DNA of 64,000 bases from contig JAYFNX010000011.1 in the NCBI GenBank assembly GCA_034933245.1, forward strand, positions 1 to 64,000, in the 5' to 3' direction. Below, in pieces: positions 8,832-17,893 of the stretch (positions within the stretch are counted from its first letter, which is position 1; each line of letters opens with the position of its first letter). The notes beneath the pieces are model-generated. The model did no database searches. It saw only the letters and a list, made by a program, of their open reading frames with translations, and had not been told where the DNA came from. The position numbers were made by a program, and so were the translations under genes. This DNA comes from Pelethousia sp034933245 (lineage in GTDB: Bacteria; Bacillota; Clostridia; Christensenellales; CAG-138).

Positions 8832-9920
8832 TTATTTATGCTCTGCTTCGAATTTTTTCAGGAATGCTACCAGGGCTTCTACGCCGTCCTTGGGCATGGC
8901 GTTGTAAACGGAGGCACGCAGGCCGCCGACGCTCTTATGGCCCTTCAGGTTGTCATAACCGGCAGCCTTGGTAGCGGCTACGACTTCGGCATCCAGTTCC
9001 TTGCTCTCGGTCACAAAGGGGATGTTCATCAAGGAACGGTATTCCTTATCCACCGTGCCGCTGAACATCTTGGAGCTATCCAGAAAATCGTACATGACCT
9101 TTGCCTTTTCTTGGTTGCGCTTAGCCATGGCTTCAAGGCCGCCAATGCTCTTGAGGTATTTGAATACCTTGCCGCACACGTAGATGCACCAGCAATTGGG
9201 GGTGTTGTACATGGAGCCATTGTTGGCATGGGTGTCATACCGCATATAGATGGGCATATGCCCGTCCAGATCGGTGCGGATCAGATCCTCGCGGATGATG
9301 GCGATAACCATGCCGGCGGGGCCAATATTCTTTTGTACGCCGCCGTAGATAAGGCCGTAATCGCTTACATTGCAGGGCTTAGAAAGGAACATGGAGGATT
9401 GGTCGGACACAAGAACTTTGCCCTTGGTGTTTGGCAGGTTGCGGTAGGTTGTGCCGTGGATGGTCTCATTCTCGCACATGTAGACATAGTCCGCATCCGG
9501 GCTGATAGGCAGATCGGAGAGATCGGGAATATAGCTGTAGTTCCGATCCTCGCTGGTGGCAACCAGGTTGATCTTACCGAATTTCTTGGCTTCTGTGTAA
9601 GCTTTTTTGCTCCAAGCGCCTGTTACGATATAGTCCGCCACGCCGTTTTTCATCAGGTTCATGGGGATCATGGCAAATTGCAGGGTTGCGCCGCCCTGAA
9701 TAAAAAGCACCTTGTAATTATTGGGAATGCCCATCAGCTCGCGCAGATCCGCCTCAGCCTCATCGATGATGGTTTGGAAAACCTTGGAGCGGTGGCTCAT
9801 TTCCATAACACTCATACCGGAGCCATGATAATTAAGCACTTCGGCGGCGATTTCTTCGAGGACCGGTTCAGGTAGCATGCTGGGGCCAGCGGAGAAGTTG
9901 TAGATACGATCATACTTCAT
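8832..9920 (-). CDS. serC: Phosphoserine aminotransferase
   Basis: Transfers the amino group of glutamate to 3-phosphohydroxypyruvate. 362 residues, normal length. Starts with the typical YNFSAGPSMLPEPVLE. The PLP lysine is Lys197 in YGGVQKNIGPAG, and HRS (residues 43-45) contributes to substrate binding. First gene of serC-serA, with a GGAG-like site before the ATG and a well-formed promoter about 150 bases upstream, leaving a structured leader. Confidence 0.95.
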   Translation of the reverse strand: MKYDRIYNFSAGPSMLPEPVLEEIAAEVLNYHGSGMSVMEMSHRSKVFQTIIDEAEADLRELMGIPNNYKVLFIQGGATLQFAMIPMNLMKNGVADYIVTGAWSKKAYTEAKKFGKINLVATSEDRNYSYIPDLSDLPISPDADYVYMCENETIHGTTYRNLPNTKGKVLVSDQSSMFLSKPCNVSDYGLIYGGVQKNIGPAGMVIAIIREDLIRTDLDGHMPIYMRYDTHANNGSMYNTPNCWCIYVCGKVFKYLKSIGGLEAMAKRNQEKAKVMYDFLDSSKMFSGTVDKEYRSLMNIPFVTESKELDAEVVAATKAAGYDNLKGHKSVGGLRASVYNAMPKDGVEALVAFLKKFEAEHK

Positions 9921-9972
9921 AGTTCGTCACTCCTTATTTTTGTTATTAGAAGGCTGATATTTGCAACACAAA

Positions 9973-9988
9973 GGCGGCCTTGGCCGCC
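9973..9988 (-). promoter_or_regulatory. GC-rich hairpin in the serC leader
   Basis: GGCGGCC TT GGCCGCC on the minus strand, followed by TTTGTG, about 55 bases before the serC start. It could be an attenuator-like element. No T-box consensus or known riboswitch core is recognisable in the leader. Confidence 0.4.
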
Positions 9989-10071
9989 GAGAAGGGGGGA
10001 ATGGGTAACTTTCTATGGAAACTCTATATCGACTCCTTTGTTATCGAATAAAAGGCAGGCTTCACGCCTTG

Positions 10072-10100
10072 ATTATATAACAGCCGCCATCGCAAAGCAA
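10072..10100 (-). promoter_or_regulatory. Sigma-A promoter of serC-serA
   Basis: On the minus strand TTGCTT (10100-10095), 17-base spacer, TATAAT (10077-10072). Confidence 0.8.
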
Positions 10101-10193
10101 CCGGAAAAAAACAAAACTTTATTAGCAAATCAAAAAATTTTTCAGGCTGCATAGAAAAAGTGGATAAAGAAGAAAAGGGCTAAAATTAGCCCG

Positions 10194-10601
10194 TTAATGA
10201 AGCTGCGTACCGCAATCGCCACAGAACTTGCAGCCTGCGGCGACCAACCCGCCGCAGACAGGACAGGTTTTCATAGCCGCTTCAGGCGGAGTGGGCGCGG
10301 GCTTGTAGGCCCTCTGCCTGCCCGTGTCCTTCGCACGCTTAATGGCATCGATCTCCTCCCGCATGGACTGCATGTTTTCCTGCCGTTCGCGGATGGCCAT
10401 GCAGATTACCGTGGTGCGCTCATCCATGGCGACGCCGGTTTGAAATTTTTCCCAAGTATAATCCCCTAAATCAAACTTGTGCTGTTCAATAGCATCCTCC
10501 TCGGCATGAATCCTGGAGTTAAGCTTGCCAATTTCCAGAAGATCGTTTGTCTTTTCTCCCACATTTTTGGCGAAACCGCCTAATTTATTCAGGAAATCCA
10601 T
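10194..10601 (-). CDS. Small coiled-coil protein with C-terminal zinc ribbon
   Basis: 135 residues. The N-terminal 90 residues are charged and helical (likely coiled coil), followed by a short Pro-rich linker and a C-terminal zinc ribbon with pairs CPVCGG and CKFCGDCG. No transmembrane segment. This type of 'zinc-ribbon domain-containing protein' is common in Clostridia without known function. Monocistronic, with its own promoter and an AGAGGTG ribosome site. Confidence 0.75.
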   Translation of the reverse strand: MDFLNKLGGFAKNVGEKTNDLLEIGKLNSRIHAEEDAIEQHKFDLGDYTWEKFQTGVAMDERTTVICMAIRERQENMQSMREEIDAIKRAKDTGRQRAYKPAPTPPEAAMKTCPVCGGLVAAGCKFCGDCGTQLH

Positions 10602-10943
10602 TTCTATTCACCTCTGCAAAAAATACCTAAAAACACATTTTGTATTATGCCACAACAGAGCCTGTTTTGCAACCTACCAGATACTTATAGCTCCATTACG
10701 CCTAATTAAGAATATGAAAAAGCGGAAAAAAAGGAGACAAACGATTCTTTGCATAAAAATATCAACAAAAAAAGGCGAACCGACAGGGGCATAGTCCCTA
10801 AAGCCAAGCAAAACATCCGGGGATCGCCACATAAGCGAAGAAATGTCGGTTAATCACCTGCAAATAGGGCATAGGCAAACAAGAAAAAGCCCGGCGCATC
10901 TTTCAAATGCACCGGGCCGTAGGGGGCGAGAACGTATTCGCTA
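10602..10943. other. Intergenic region of 342 bases
   Basis: Holds the promoter of the zinc-ribbon gene on the minus strand (TTGCAA 10672-10667, 17-base spacer, CATAAT 10649-10644) and the nfnB terminator at its right end. The A-rich middle (10690-10860) shows no gene I can support. Confidence 0.6.
10884..10916 (-). terminator. Rho-independent terminator of nfnA-nfnB
   Basis: Minus-strand stem CCCGGTGCAT / ATGCGCCGGG (one wobble), 7-base loop, followed by CTTTTTCTTG. Confidence 0.88.
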
Positions 10944-12329
10944 TTATTTATTTTGAATATATTCGTCGATGCTGTGCGCCGCTTCCTTTCCTGCGCCCAT
11001 GGCCAGGATGACGGTGGCGGAGCCGGTAACGGCATCGCCGCCAGCATAGATGCCATCACGGGTGGTTTTGCCGGCTTCGTCCGTGACGATGCCGCCCTTG
11101 CGGGTGGTCTCCAGCCCTGCTGTGGTGGATTTAATAAGAGGATTGGGGGAAGTACCGATGCTCATGACAACAGTATCCACGGGGATCTCAAATTCGCTGC
11201 CGTCCACGGGTATGGGGCGGCGGCGGCCGCTTTCATCGGGCTCACCCAGCTCCATCTGCAGGCAACGGATAGAACCCACGCCTTTGTTCTCGCCCGCAAG
11301 GATGGCAACGGGGTTGGTAAGGGTTTTAAAGATGATCCCTTCTTCCTTGGCGTGTTCCACCTCTTCGGCACGGGCGGGAAGCTCGGCATCGCTACGGCGA
11401 TAGACGATATAAACTTCTTCCGCACCCAAACGCTTGGCGCAGCGGGCGGCATCCATGGCTACGTTGCCGCCACCGACGACAGCAACCTTATGCACCTTGC
11501 GGATCGGGGTGGGAGAGCCGGGCTGGTAAGCCTTCATAAGGTTAATACGCGTAAGGAACTCATTGGCGGAATAGACGCCGTCCAAATTTTCACCGGGGAT
11601 ATGCATGAAACTGGGCAAGCCTGCGCCGCTGCCGATGAACGCAGCCTCATAGCCTTCGCTAAAGAGCTCATCCACGGATTCGGTTCTGCCGATGACCACA
11701 TCGGTTTCAATGGTAACGCCCAGCTTTTTGAGGGTAGCAATTTCAGCCTGCACGATGCGCTTGGGCAGACGGAATTCGGGAATACCATACATCAGAACGC
11801 CGCCGGGGGTATGCAGGGCTTCAAAAACCGTAACGGTATAGCCGCGGCGGGCCAGCTCACCCGCACAGGTAAGGCCAGCGGGGCCGCTTCCAATGACAGC
11901 TACCTTATGGCCGTTCTTTTTAGGCACTTCCACGGCGCCATTCGTATGCTCCATGTGCCAATCGGCCACGAAACGCTCCAGGCGGCCGATGCCGACAGGA
12001 TCGTGCTTAATTCCACGCACGCAAAACTTTTCACATTGGGACTCCTGGGGGCATACCCGGCCGCAAACTGCCGGAAGGGAGCTGGCCTTGGCGATAACCT
12101 GGTAAGCCGCTTCGAAATCCCCTTCGGAAACCTTTTCAATGAAGGCGGGAATGTCAATTTTTACGGGGCAGCCTTGCACGCAGGGCTTATTCTTGCAATT
12201 TAGGCAACGGGCCGCTTCATCCAACGCGGCGGCTTCTGCATAACCTAAAGCTACCTCGTTAAAGTTCTTGTTGCGAACATCCGCCTCCTGAGCGGGCATG
12301 GGGTTTTTATCAGCACGCATGTTGGGCAT
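10944..12329 (-). CDS. nfnB: NfnB: large subunit of NADH-dependent reduced ferredoxin:NADP oxidoreductase
   Basis: 461 residues, homologous to the glutamate synthase small subunit. N-terminal [4Fe-4S] cysteine sets (CLNCKNKPCVQGC and CGRVCPQESQC), then an FAD Rossmann site VAVIGSGPAGLTC and an NAD(P)H site VAVVGGGNVAMDAARC. Alone it could be annotated gltD/gltA, but the gene directly upstream (1 base apart) encodes a PyrK-like flavo-Fe-S subunit, which is the NfnAB pair. The complex bifurcates electrons: NADPH reduces ferredoxin and NAD, or the reverse, to supply NADPH to an anaerobe. Sulfide dehydrogenase SudAB is the homologous alternative name. Confidence 0.88.
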   Translation of the reverse strand: MPNMRADKNPMPAQEADVRNKNFNEVALGYAEAAALDEAARCLNCKNKPCVQGCPVKIDIPAFIEKVSEGDFEAAYQVIAKASSLPAVCGRVCPQESQCEKFCVRGIKHDPVGIGRLERFVADWHMEHTNGAVEVPKKNGHKVAVIGSGPAGLTCAGELARRGYTVTVFEALHTPGGVLMYGIPEFRLPKRIVQAEIATLKKLGVTIETDVVIGRTESVDELFSEGYEAAFIGSGAGLPSFMHIPGENLDGVYSANEFLTRINLMKAYQPGSPTPIRKVHKVAVVGGGNVAMDAARCAKRLGAEEVYIVYRRSDAELPARAEEVEHAKEEGIIFKTLTNPVAILAGENKGVGSIRCLQMELGEPDESGRRRPIPVDGSEFEIPVDTVVMSIGTSPNPLIKSTTAGLETTRKGGIVTDEAGKTTRDGIYAGGDAVTGSATVILAMGAGKEAAHSIDEYIQNK

Positions 12330-12330
12330 A

Positions 12331-13173
12331 TTACTTTACCTCCTTGGCGAACAGGTTGCAAGCTTCCTCGCGGGCATGGGCCTCAAAATCACGGTAGGCG
12401 GCGCCACGCTGCATCGCCTCGTCAAAATCAACCAAATGACCGTCAAAATCAGGGCCATCCACGCAGGCAAACTTGGTTTCGCCGCCCACGGTGAGCCGGC
12501 AGCAGCCGCACATGCCCGTGCCATCTATCATGATGGGATTCATGCTTACCATGGTTTTAATACCAAACTCCTTGGTAAGCTTACATACAAATTTCATCAT
12601 GATCAAGGGACCGATGGCGATCACTTCATCATACTTTTCTCCGCTTTCAATAAGCTGGCGCAGGGCGTCCGTCACCAGGCCCTTTGTTCCCCAAGTTCCG
12701 TCGTCACTCATCTTTTTAACCAAGGCGCTAACGGCGTCGAACTCTTTTTCCAGAATGACAAGATCCTGGCAGCGGAAACCTATAATGGAATGAACATCGC
12801 AGCCTTGCTCATGCAATTTTTTCGCTACGGGGTAGGCGATGGCGCAACCAACGCCGCCTCCCACCACGGCCACTTTCTTGAGGCCTTCGGTATGGGTGGG
12901 CGTGCCAAGGGGCCCGACAAAATCGGGCAGATACTCGCCTGCTTTTTTATGGGCCAGTTTGATGGTCGTACCGCCTACCAACTGATATATGATGGTAATG
13001 GTGCCTTGGTCCCTATCAAAGTCAGCTACGGTAAGGGGAATGCGTTCACCCTCATCTTCCACCCGCAGAATAATGAATTGGCCGGGCTGGGCCTTTGCGG
13101 CCACTCGCGGCGCACGCACAACCATACGGGATACCGTGGGGTTTAGCGGTTCATTTAGTACAATCTCAAACAC
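12331..13173 (-). CDS. nfnA: NfnA: small FAD/[2Fe-2S] subunit of the Nfn complex
   Basis: 280 residues, ferredoxin-NADP reductase fold like PyrK: flavin-binding RIPLTVADFD, NAD-binding KVAVVGGGVGCAIAYPVAK, and a C-terminal [2Fe-2S] site in TGMCGCCRLTVGG...FACVDGP. GTG start at 13173 with GGAGG about 10 bases upstream. Located immediately before nfnB, both behind a promoter at 13.3 kb. Confidence 0.88.
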   Translation of the reverse strand: MFEIVLNEPLNPTVSRMVVRAPRVAAKAQPGQFIILRVEDEGERIPLTVADFDRDQGTITIIYQLVGGTTIKLAHKKAGEYLPDFVGPLGTPTHTEGLKKVAVVGGGVGCAIAYPVAKKLHEQGCDVHSIIGFRCQDLVILEKEFDAVSALVKKMSDDGTWGTKGLVTDALRQLIESGEKYDEVIAIGPLIMMKFVCKLTKEFGIKTMVSMNPIMIDGTGMCGCCRLTVGGETKFACVDGPDFDGHLVDFDEAMQRGAAYRDFEAHAREEACNLFAKEVK

Positions 13174-13280
13174 AGCTCCAAATCCTCCATAAAATGTTGT
13201 TCTCCGGGCAAAGCGCAGTTCACCCGTACAGGAACAAAAGGCTAGCCTTATTTTGCCGCCTGTATCCTGAAACCATCCTT

Positions 13281-13309
13281 ATTGTAATCGTTCCCCGATA
13301 TAATGTAAA
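13281..13309 (-). promoter_or_regulatory. Sigma-A promoter of nfnA-nfnB
   Basis: Minus strand: TTTACA (13309-13304), 17-base spacer, TACAAT (13286-13281); leader of about 105 bases. Confidence 0.75.
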
Positions 13310-13474
13310 GGGGCCCTGCAATATGCTTTTCCAATAGGTGCTGGGCGATTCCGGCCCGGCCGGAGTTGAAGCAATAGAAGGGACATGCGCAAACCAAAAT
13401 GAATAAAAATTCCTATATACAATTAAAATATGCAAAAAATCCCGGGAAAAACGAATAATATTTTAAATTAGGGG

Positions 13475-13504
13475 TTGATTTATGCATATAGTATGTATTA
13501 TAAT
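13475..13504 (+). promoter_or_regulatory. Sigma-A promoter of the amino acid ABC operon
   Basis: TTGATT (13475-13480), 18-base AT-rich spacer, TATAAT (13499-13504). Confidence 0.7.
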
Positions 13505-13570
13505 AAATTTCATCAACCGGAGAACCGGGAGATAGTTAGCCTTAGAAATATTTATTTGGAGGATAATATC

Positions 13571-14440
13571 ATGAAGAATCTGAAACTGATCCTAGCGATT
13601 CTGATGGCAGCCATGCTGCTTTGCGTAGGTTGCGCCAGCGCACCCGCAAACGCGCCTGCTGAGCCCGTTGCCGAAGAGCCCGCAGCTGAGGAAAGCGGAG
13701 AGCCCGCCGCTGAGCCCGCTGCAGAAGGCAGCACCCCTACCGTGGATAAGATTAAGGCTGCCGGCAAGATGGTAATGCTTACCAACGCAGGATTCGCGCC
13801 CTATGAGTTCCTGGGCGATGACAACAGCGTCATCGGCGTGGATGTGGAAATTGCAAAGGCTATCGCCGCCGAAATGGGCGTGGAGCTGGAGGTTGTGGAT
13901 ATGGATTTTGACGGCATTATTATTGCTGTCCAGTCCGGCAAGGGCGATCTCGGTATCGCCGGCATGACCAACACCGAAGAGCGTAGCCAAACGGTGGATT
14001 TTTCCGTGAACTATGTGGATTCCCTGCAGATGATCATCGTGCCTGAGGGCAGCGCCATCACCGGCCCCGCCGATTTGAGTGGAAAGACCGTGGGCGTGCA
14101 GATGGGTACTACCGGCGACCTGTTTGTTACCGACAGTGCAACGGGTGTGAATGTACAGCGCTATAAAACTGGCCCCGATGCCGGCGCTGAGCTGGCCGCA
14201 GGCAAACTGGATGCCGTCGTGATCGATGCGGGCCCCGCCGCCCAAATCGCCAAAGCCAATCCCGGTCTGGTTGTGCTGGAGACCCCGGCTACCGACGAGC
14301 CCGAGCAGTATGCCATTGCCATCGCCAAAGGCAATGAGGACCTGAAGACCTTGGTGGACAGCGTGCTGGAGAAGCTCATTGCGGATGGTCAGATCCAGGC
14401 TTGGATCGACGAATATAACGTGATTGCAGCGGGAGAGTAA
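13571..14440 (+). CDS. Amino acid ABC transporter substrate-binding lipoprotein (family 3)
   Basis: 289 residues. Signal peptide and lipobox ending at Cys21 (CVGC), then an Ala/Glu/Pro-rich tether to about residue 55. The binding domain shows the family-3 hallmarks: FAPYEF near the start, GVDVEIAKAIAAEMG, and a DFDGIIIAVQSGKGDLGIAG region. It binds a polar amino acid outside the membrane and delivers it to the permease encoded next. The ATG at 13571 follows TTGGAGGAT. Specific ligand not determinable. Confidence 0.9.
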   Translation: MKNLKLILAILMAAMLLCVGCASAPANAPAEPVAEEPAAEESGEPAAEPAAEGSTPTVDKIKAAGKMVMLTNAGFAPYEFLGDDNSVIGVDVEIAKAIAAEMGVELEVVDMDFDGIIIAVQSGKGDLGIAGMTNTEERSQTVDFSVNYVDSLQMIIVPEGSAITGPADLSGKTVGVQMGTTGDLFVTDSATGVNVQRYKTGPDAGAELAAGKLDAVVIDAGPAAQIAKANPGLVVLETPATDEPEQYAIAIAKGNEDLKTLVDSVLEKLIADGQIQAWIDEYNVIAAGE

Positions 14441-14477
14441 ACCCGTGCGTAAAGGACGCTTGACAATTTGATGCTAC

Positions 14478-14508
14478 GAAACAGAGGAAACGTCCTTTCC
14501 TCTGTTTC
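14478..14508 (+). other. Intercistronic stem-loop between binding-protein and permease genes
   Basis: Perfect 13-bp stem GAAACAGAGGAAA / TTTCCTCTGTTTC with loop CGTCC, then TTCTATAA. Not a full terminator; likely transcript stabilisation or partial termination after the binding-protein gene. Confidence 0.65.
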
Positions 14509-14547
14509 TTCTATAACGACACATCCAAGCGAACCATAGGGGGACAC

Positions 14548-15270
14548 ATGTGGGATAATTTTGCACAACAGCTCTATGATAATATCATCCGCAACGAGAG
14601 ATGGATTATGTACCTGGACGGCCTCAAGAATACGCTGCTCCTGACTTTGGGCGCTGCCGCCATCGGGATCGTGCTGGGAAGCCTTGTGGCCATCTGCAAG
14701 GTATATCTCAAGAACGAAAAGAAGCCGCGCAATCTCTTCGCCCAATGGCTGGATCGACTGCTGGGTTTCCTTTGCGATTTGTATCTCACCATTATCCGTG
14801 GTACGCCTATGATGGTGCAGGTGCTTATCTTCTGCTGGATTATCTTTGCCAAGTTCCCCATTTCCATGAATTTCTACGCCGCCATGATCGCCTTCGGCAT
14901 TAATTCTGGTGCGTATGTTGCGGAAATCGTGCGGGCAGGCATCAATGCCGTCAACATCGGGCAGACGGAAGCCGGCCGGAGCTTGGGCCTCACAGGAGGC
15001 ATGACCATGCGGTTTATCGTGCTCCCGCAGGCCATTAAAAATATTCTGCCCGCGCTGGCCAACGAAGCCATTATGCTGGTGAAGGAAACGGCTATCGTGG
15101 GCTATGCGGCCCAGCAAGACATCACCTATGTGGCAACCATGATCCGGTCCCGCACCTATAGCCCGGTACCCCTGCTGTTTATCGCGCTGGTATATCTCAT
15201 CATCGTGATGCTGATGACCTATGGCACCCGGAAATTGGAGAGGAGGCTGGCAAGAAGTGATAGAAGTTAA
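14548..15270 (+). CDS. Amino acid ABC transporter permease (HisM/GlnP type)
   Basis: 240 residues, about five membrane spans, with a typical EAA loop (GQTEAGRSLGLTGGMTMRFIVLPQA) for contact with the ATPase. Only one permease gene is present, so the channel is presumably a homodimer. Its end overlaps the ATPase gene by 14 bases. Confidence 0.92.
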   Translation: MWDNFAQQLYDNIIRNERWIMYLDGLKNTLLLTLGAAAIGIVLGSLVAICKVYLKNEKKPRNLFAQWLDRLLGFLCDLYLTIIRGTPMMVQVLIFCWIIFAKFPISMNFYAAMIAFGINSGAYVAEIVRAGINAVNIGQTEAGRSLGLTGGMTMRFIVLPQAIKNILPALANEAIMLVKETAIVGYAAQQDITYVATMIRSRTYSPVPLLFIALVYLIIVMLMTYGTRKLERRLARSDRS

Positions 15271-15979
15271 GAATTTACACAAATATTTCGGTCAAATCGA
15301 GGCGGTAAAGGGTGTGGATCTCTCTATCGCCAAAGGGGAGAAGATCGTTATCATAGGGCCGAGCGGCTGCGGAAAGAGCACCTTCCTTCGCTGCTTGAAC
15401 CTTCTGGAAGAACCCACCGGCGGGGAGATCTGGTTCGAGGGCGCGCTGCTCAACGACCCCAAATGCGATGTGAACAAGCTCCGCCAAAAAATGGGCATGG
15501 TATTTCAGCAGTTTAATCTGTTCCCCCATATGACGATTCGAGAAAACATTACCCTGGCGCCCATCAAGCTAAATTTGATGACGCCGGAAAAGGCCAAGGA
15601 AAACGCCGAGGCGCTTCTTGGCCGCATCGGCCTGCTGGACAAGGCGGATGTCTATCCAGCCCAGCTTTCCGGCGGCCAACAGCAGCGCATCGCTATCATA
15701 CGAGCGCTGGCCATGAATCCGGATGTCATGCTTTTTGATGAACCAACCAGCGCCCTCGATCCCGAAATGGTAGGGGAGGTGCTGGATGTTATGAAGGAGC
15801 TGGCCCATGAAGGGATGACCATGGTGGTGGTTACCCATGAGATGGGCTTTGCCAGGGAAGTAGCCAGCCGGGTCCTGTTCATGGATGGCGGCCAAATGGT
15901 TGAACAGGGAACACCGCAGGAAGTCTTCGACCATCCTAAGAGCGAGCGGCTTCAAAGTTTCCTGGCAAAGGTGCTTTAA
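15257..15979 (+). CDS. Amino acid ABC transporter ATP-binding protein (GlnQ type)
   Basis: 240 residues. Walker A GPSGCGKST, Q-loop FQQFNLF, signature LSGGQQQR, Walker B VMLFDEPTSALD, and switch His in VTHEMGF. Start is GTG at 15257 with AGGAGG 10 bases upstream, inside the end of the permease gene, so it is translationally coupled. An upstream in-frame start would overlap the permease further and lacks a ribosome site. Confidence 0.92.
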   Translation: MIEVKNLHKYFGQIEAVKGVDLSIAKGEKIVIIGPSGCGKSTFLRCLNLLEEPTGGEIWFEGALLNDPKCDVNKLRQKMGMVFQQFNLFPHMTIRENITLAPIKLNLMTPEKAKENAEALLGRIGLLDKADVYPAQLSGGQQQRIAIIRALAMNPDVMLFDEPTSALDPEMVGEVLDVMKELAHEGMTMVVVTHEMGFAREVASRVLFMDGGQMVEQGTPQEVFDHPKSERLQSFLAKVL

Positions 15980-16061
15980 GTAGAAAAAAGCGGAGGCCAA
16001 CCTTGGAAAGCCATCCGCATACAAACCTTACCGCCCGAATTGAGCGGTTCCTTCCTAAATG

Positions 16062-16098
16062 GTTTGGCCCGGCACGCTTTTTGCGCACCGGGCCAAAC
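16062..16098. terminator. Inverted repeat between convergent operons
   Basis: GTTTGGCCCGG / CCGGGCCAAAC, 11-bp perfect arms with a 15-base interior, directly after the stop of the XdhC-dUTPase gene (minus) and 80 bases after the GlnQ-type gene (plus). Neither side has a strong T-run, so it may be a bidirectional but imperfect terminator. Confidence 0.6.
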
Positions 16099-17637
16099 TT
16101 ATTTCTCGCTGCTGCCAAGTTTTCCTCCGCCGCGCTCCGAGGCCATTGCGCAAAGGGCGTCGTAGGAAACCTCCCGCACTTCCGTTTTGGGCACGGGCAG
16201 AAGCACCATCTGGGCAATGGCTTTTTCCGCAGGATATAAAAGGCAGGCACCCGCGTCCACCTCGTCCGCCAAGCGTTTCCTGGCAGCAGGCTTGGCGATA
16301 TACAGGGGTAGGTTGTTATGGTTGGTAACGGGAATAAACCACTCTCCCCGGTATCCGCTATCAATCACCCCACAGCGCTGGCCAATGCCTTGGGTTCCGG
16401 ATGAACCACGCTCATGAATTTGAAAATAATAATCCGGCGAGCAGGCGCTTGCAATGCCGGTAGGCAGGGCGCGTGTTTCATGCGGGTCCAAGCGGAGCGC
16501 ATCGTCCTCCAGGCGGATGTAGATATCATACCCCGCATCTTCCGCCCGTTTAGAAGGAAGAACGGCATCCGGCCGAAGTTTGGAAAAATAAAGGGTTTCC
16601 ATAGGGCCTCCTTGTTTAAGATGGGTTTCAAATAGGACTTGCCCGGCCCGGTGTGCAATGAGCTCGGCAGCAATGCTGATGGCAATTTCCGCAGGGGTTT
16701 CCGCCAGGATAGGCAGGCCGATTGGGTTGTGAATGCGGCCAATGTCCCCTTCGGAGAAGCCGGCAGCCAAAAGCGCTGCACGAGTAGCGGCCATTCTGGA
16801 ACGGCTACCGATGAGCCCGATGTACTGGGCGGGTGAGCGAAGGGATTGAGCAAGAACCGCGTGGTCCGCCGCATGCCCCCGCGTCATGATGACGATAGAA
16901 TCCTGGGGCCGTAGGCGCAGCGTTTGTTCAAAAGAGGAAAAATCCCCCAAAAGAACCTTGGTTGCGCAGGGAAAGAGACGCTTTTGGGCAAACGCGGGCC
17001 TGTCCTCAAAAACAACGGGACGGAACTCCAAATGCGCCAATACGCGAACGAGCTCTCGCGCAATATGCCCGCCGCCGAAAATATATACGTACCCCGAGCG
17101 AACCAGCGGGTTAAGAAAGAAGAAGGAATCGCTTTGTGTTTCCCAAAGCAACGGTGCCCTGCATGCAAGGGATTCCAATACAACCGGCAAGGGGTCGCCA
17201 AAGCGCAGTTGACCGTCCATTCCATATAGCCCCGCACGCCAGGAATCTCCAGGGCCAGCCTGTAAAGCCAGCCAAACATCCGCATCGTCCACAAGCGCAG
17301 AGGCTATCGCTTCAAAGAAAGGCGCTCGACTGGGCGCGCAATGCTGAAAGAAAATCCATACGCACCCCATATCCGGGGAAGAACCGCCCGCTGGGGGAGA
17401 GACGGAGAAGGAGCCGATAAAGGAGCGCCGCACCGCAAGGGCTTCCCTAGCTTTCTCCCCTGCCAAATGCTCCATAACGCCCCCGCCGATGGTGCCCACC
17501 GCTTCCCCGTTTTGCAGCAGAGCCATCATCGCCCCCGGGCCTCTTGGAACGGAGCCCTGGCTTTTTACCACGGTGCACAAAAGGGCCTCCCGGTCGGCCA
17601 CAAGCTCTGCGGCCAGGGTTTGAAACAGCTTTTGCAT
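16099..17637 (-). CDS. XdhC/CoxI-family molybdenum hydroxylase maturation protein fused to trimeric-type dUTPase
   Basis: 512 residues. Residues 1-345 are XdhC-like: an N-terminal domain with GSVPRGPGAMMAL and TIGGGVMEH, then a Rossmann domain with YIFGGGHIARELVRVLAHL and the family's GLIGSRSRM and NPIGLPI motifs. XdhC proteins bind the molybdenum cofactor and promote its sulfuration (selenation in Se-dependent enzymes) and insertion. Residues 346-512 contain all five dUTPase motifs: AGYD, ERGSSGTQG, GVIDSGYRGEW, KAIAQMVL and ERGGGKLGSS. The ATG of the dUTPase part (16602) has its own GGAGG four bases upstream, but no stop separates the two parts. The protein may be made both as a fusion and as a separate dUTPase. 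The start at 17637 follows GGGGAGG. Confidence 0.85.
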   Translation of the reverse strand: MQKLFQTLAAELVADREALLCTVVKSQGSVPRGPGAMMALLQNGEAVGTIGGGVMEHLAGEKAREALAVRRSFIGSFSVSPPAGGSSPDMGCVWIFFQHCAPSRAPFFEAIASALVDDADVWLALQAGPGDSWRAGLYGMDGQLRFGDPLPVVLESLACRAPLLWETQSDSFFFLNPLVRSGYVYIFGGGHIARELVRVLAHLEFRPVVFEDRPAFAQKRLFPCATKVLLGDFSSFEQTLRLRPQDSIVIMTRGHAADHAVLAQSLRSPAQYIGLIGSRSRMAATRAALLAAGFSEGDIGRIHNPIGLPILAETPAEIAISIAAELIAHRAGQVLFETHLKQGGPMETLYFSKLRPDAVLPSKRAEDAGYDIYIRLEDDALRLDPHETRALPTGIASACSPDYYFQIHERGSSGTQGIGQRCGVIDSGYRGEWFIPVTNHNNLPLYIAKPAARKRLADEVDAGACLLYPAEKAIAQMVLLPVPKTEVREVSYDALCAMASERGGGKLGSSEK

Positions 17638-17893
17638 GCACACCTCCCCAAACGATTGCTTCTCCTATCATAGCACGAGGAAAAGAATTCGGGAAGGGAC
17701 GCCGTAACCAGGGGTCCGCAACCAAAAGAATGGCTTATTGGAAGGGGTGCTATGAATATAAAAATACCGGCGCGAAAAACAGGGGCACAACTTTCCTTCC
17801 CGCTGCGATTACATGGCCCATTCCGCTTCGCAAACGGAACTGGAAAAAAGCAAACATGGTTTTAGGCGCTCCGCACCTGCGACCACCCTTTGC

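Larger units (their letters stand above)
13174..13570. other. Divergent intergenic region of 397 bases between nfnA and an amino acid ABC operon
   Basis: Contains the nfn promoter (minus) and the ABC promoter (plus). The middle, 13310-13470, holds no credible coding sequence and becomes AT-rich toward the ABC promoter. Confidence 0.6.

Noticed and set aside
7906..9875. Long plus-strand frames opposite serA and serC
   Set aside because: The minus strand encodes clear SerA and SerC with intact motifs, promoter and terminator; the plus products show no family features.
9921..10071. T-box riboswitch in the serC leader
   Set aside because: The T-box core consensus and a specifier loop are not found.
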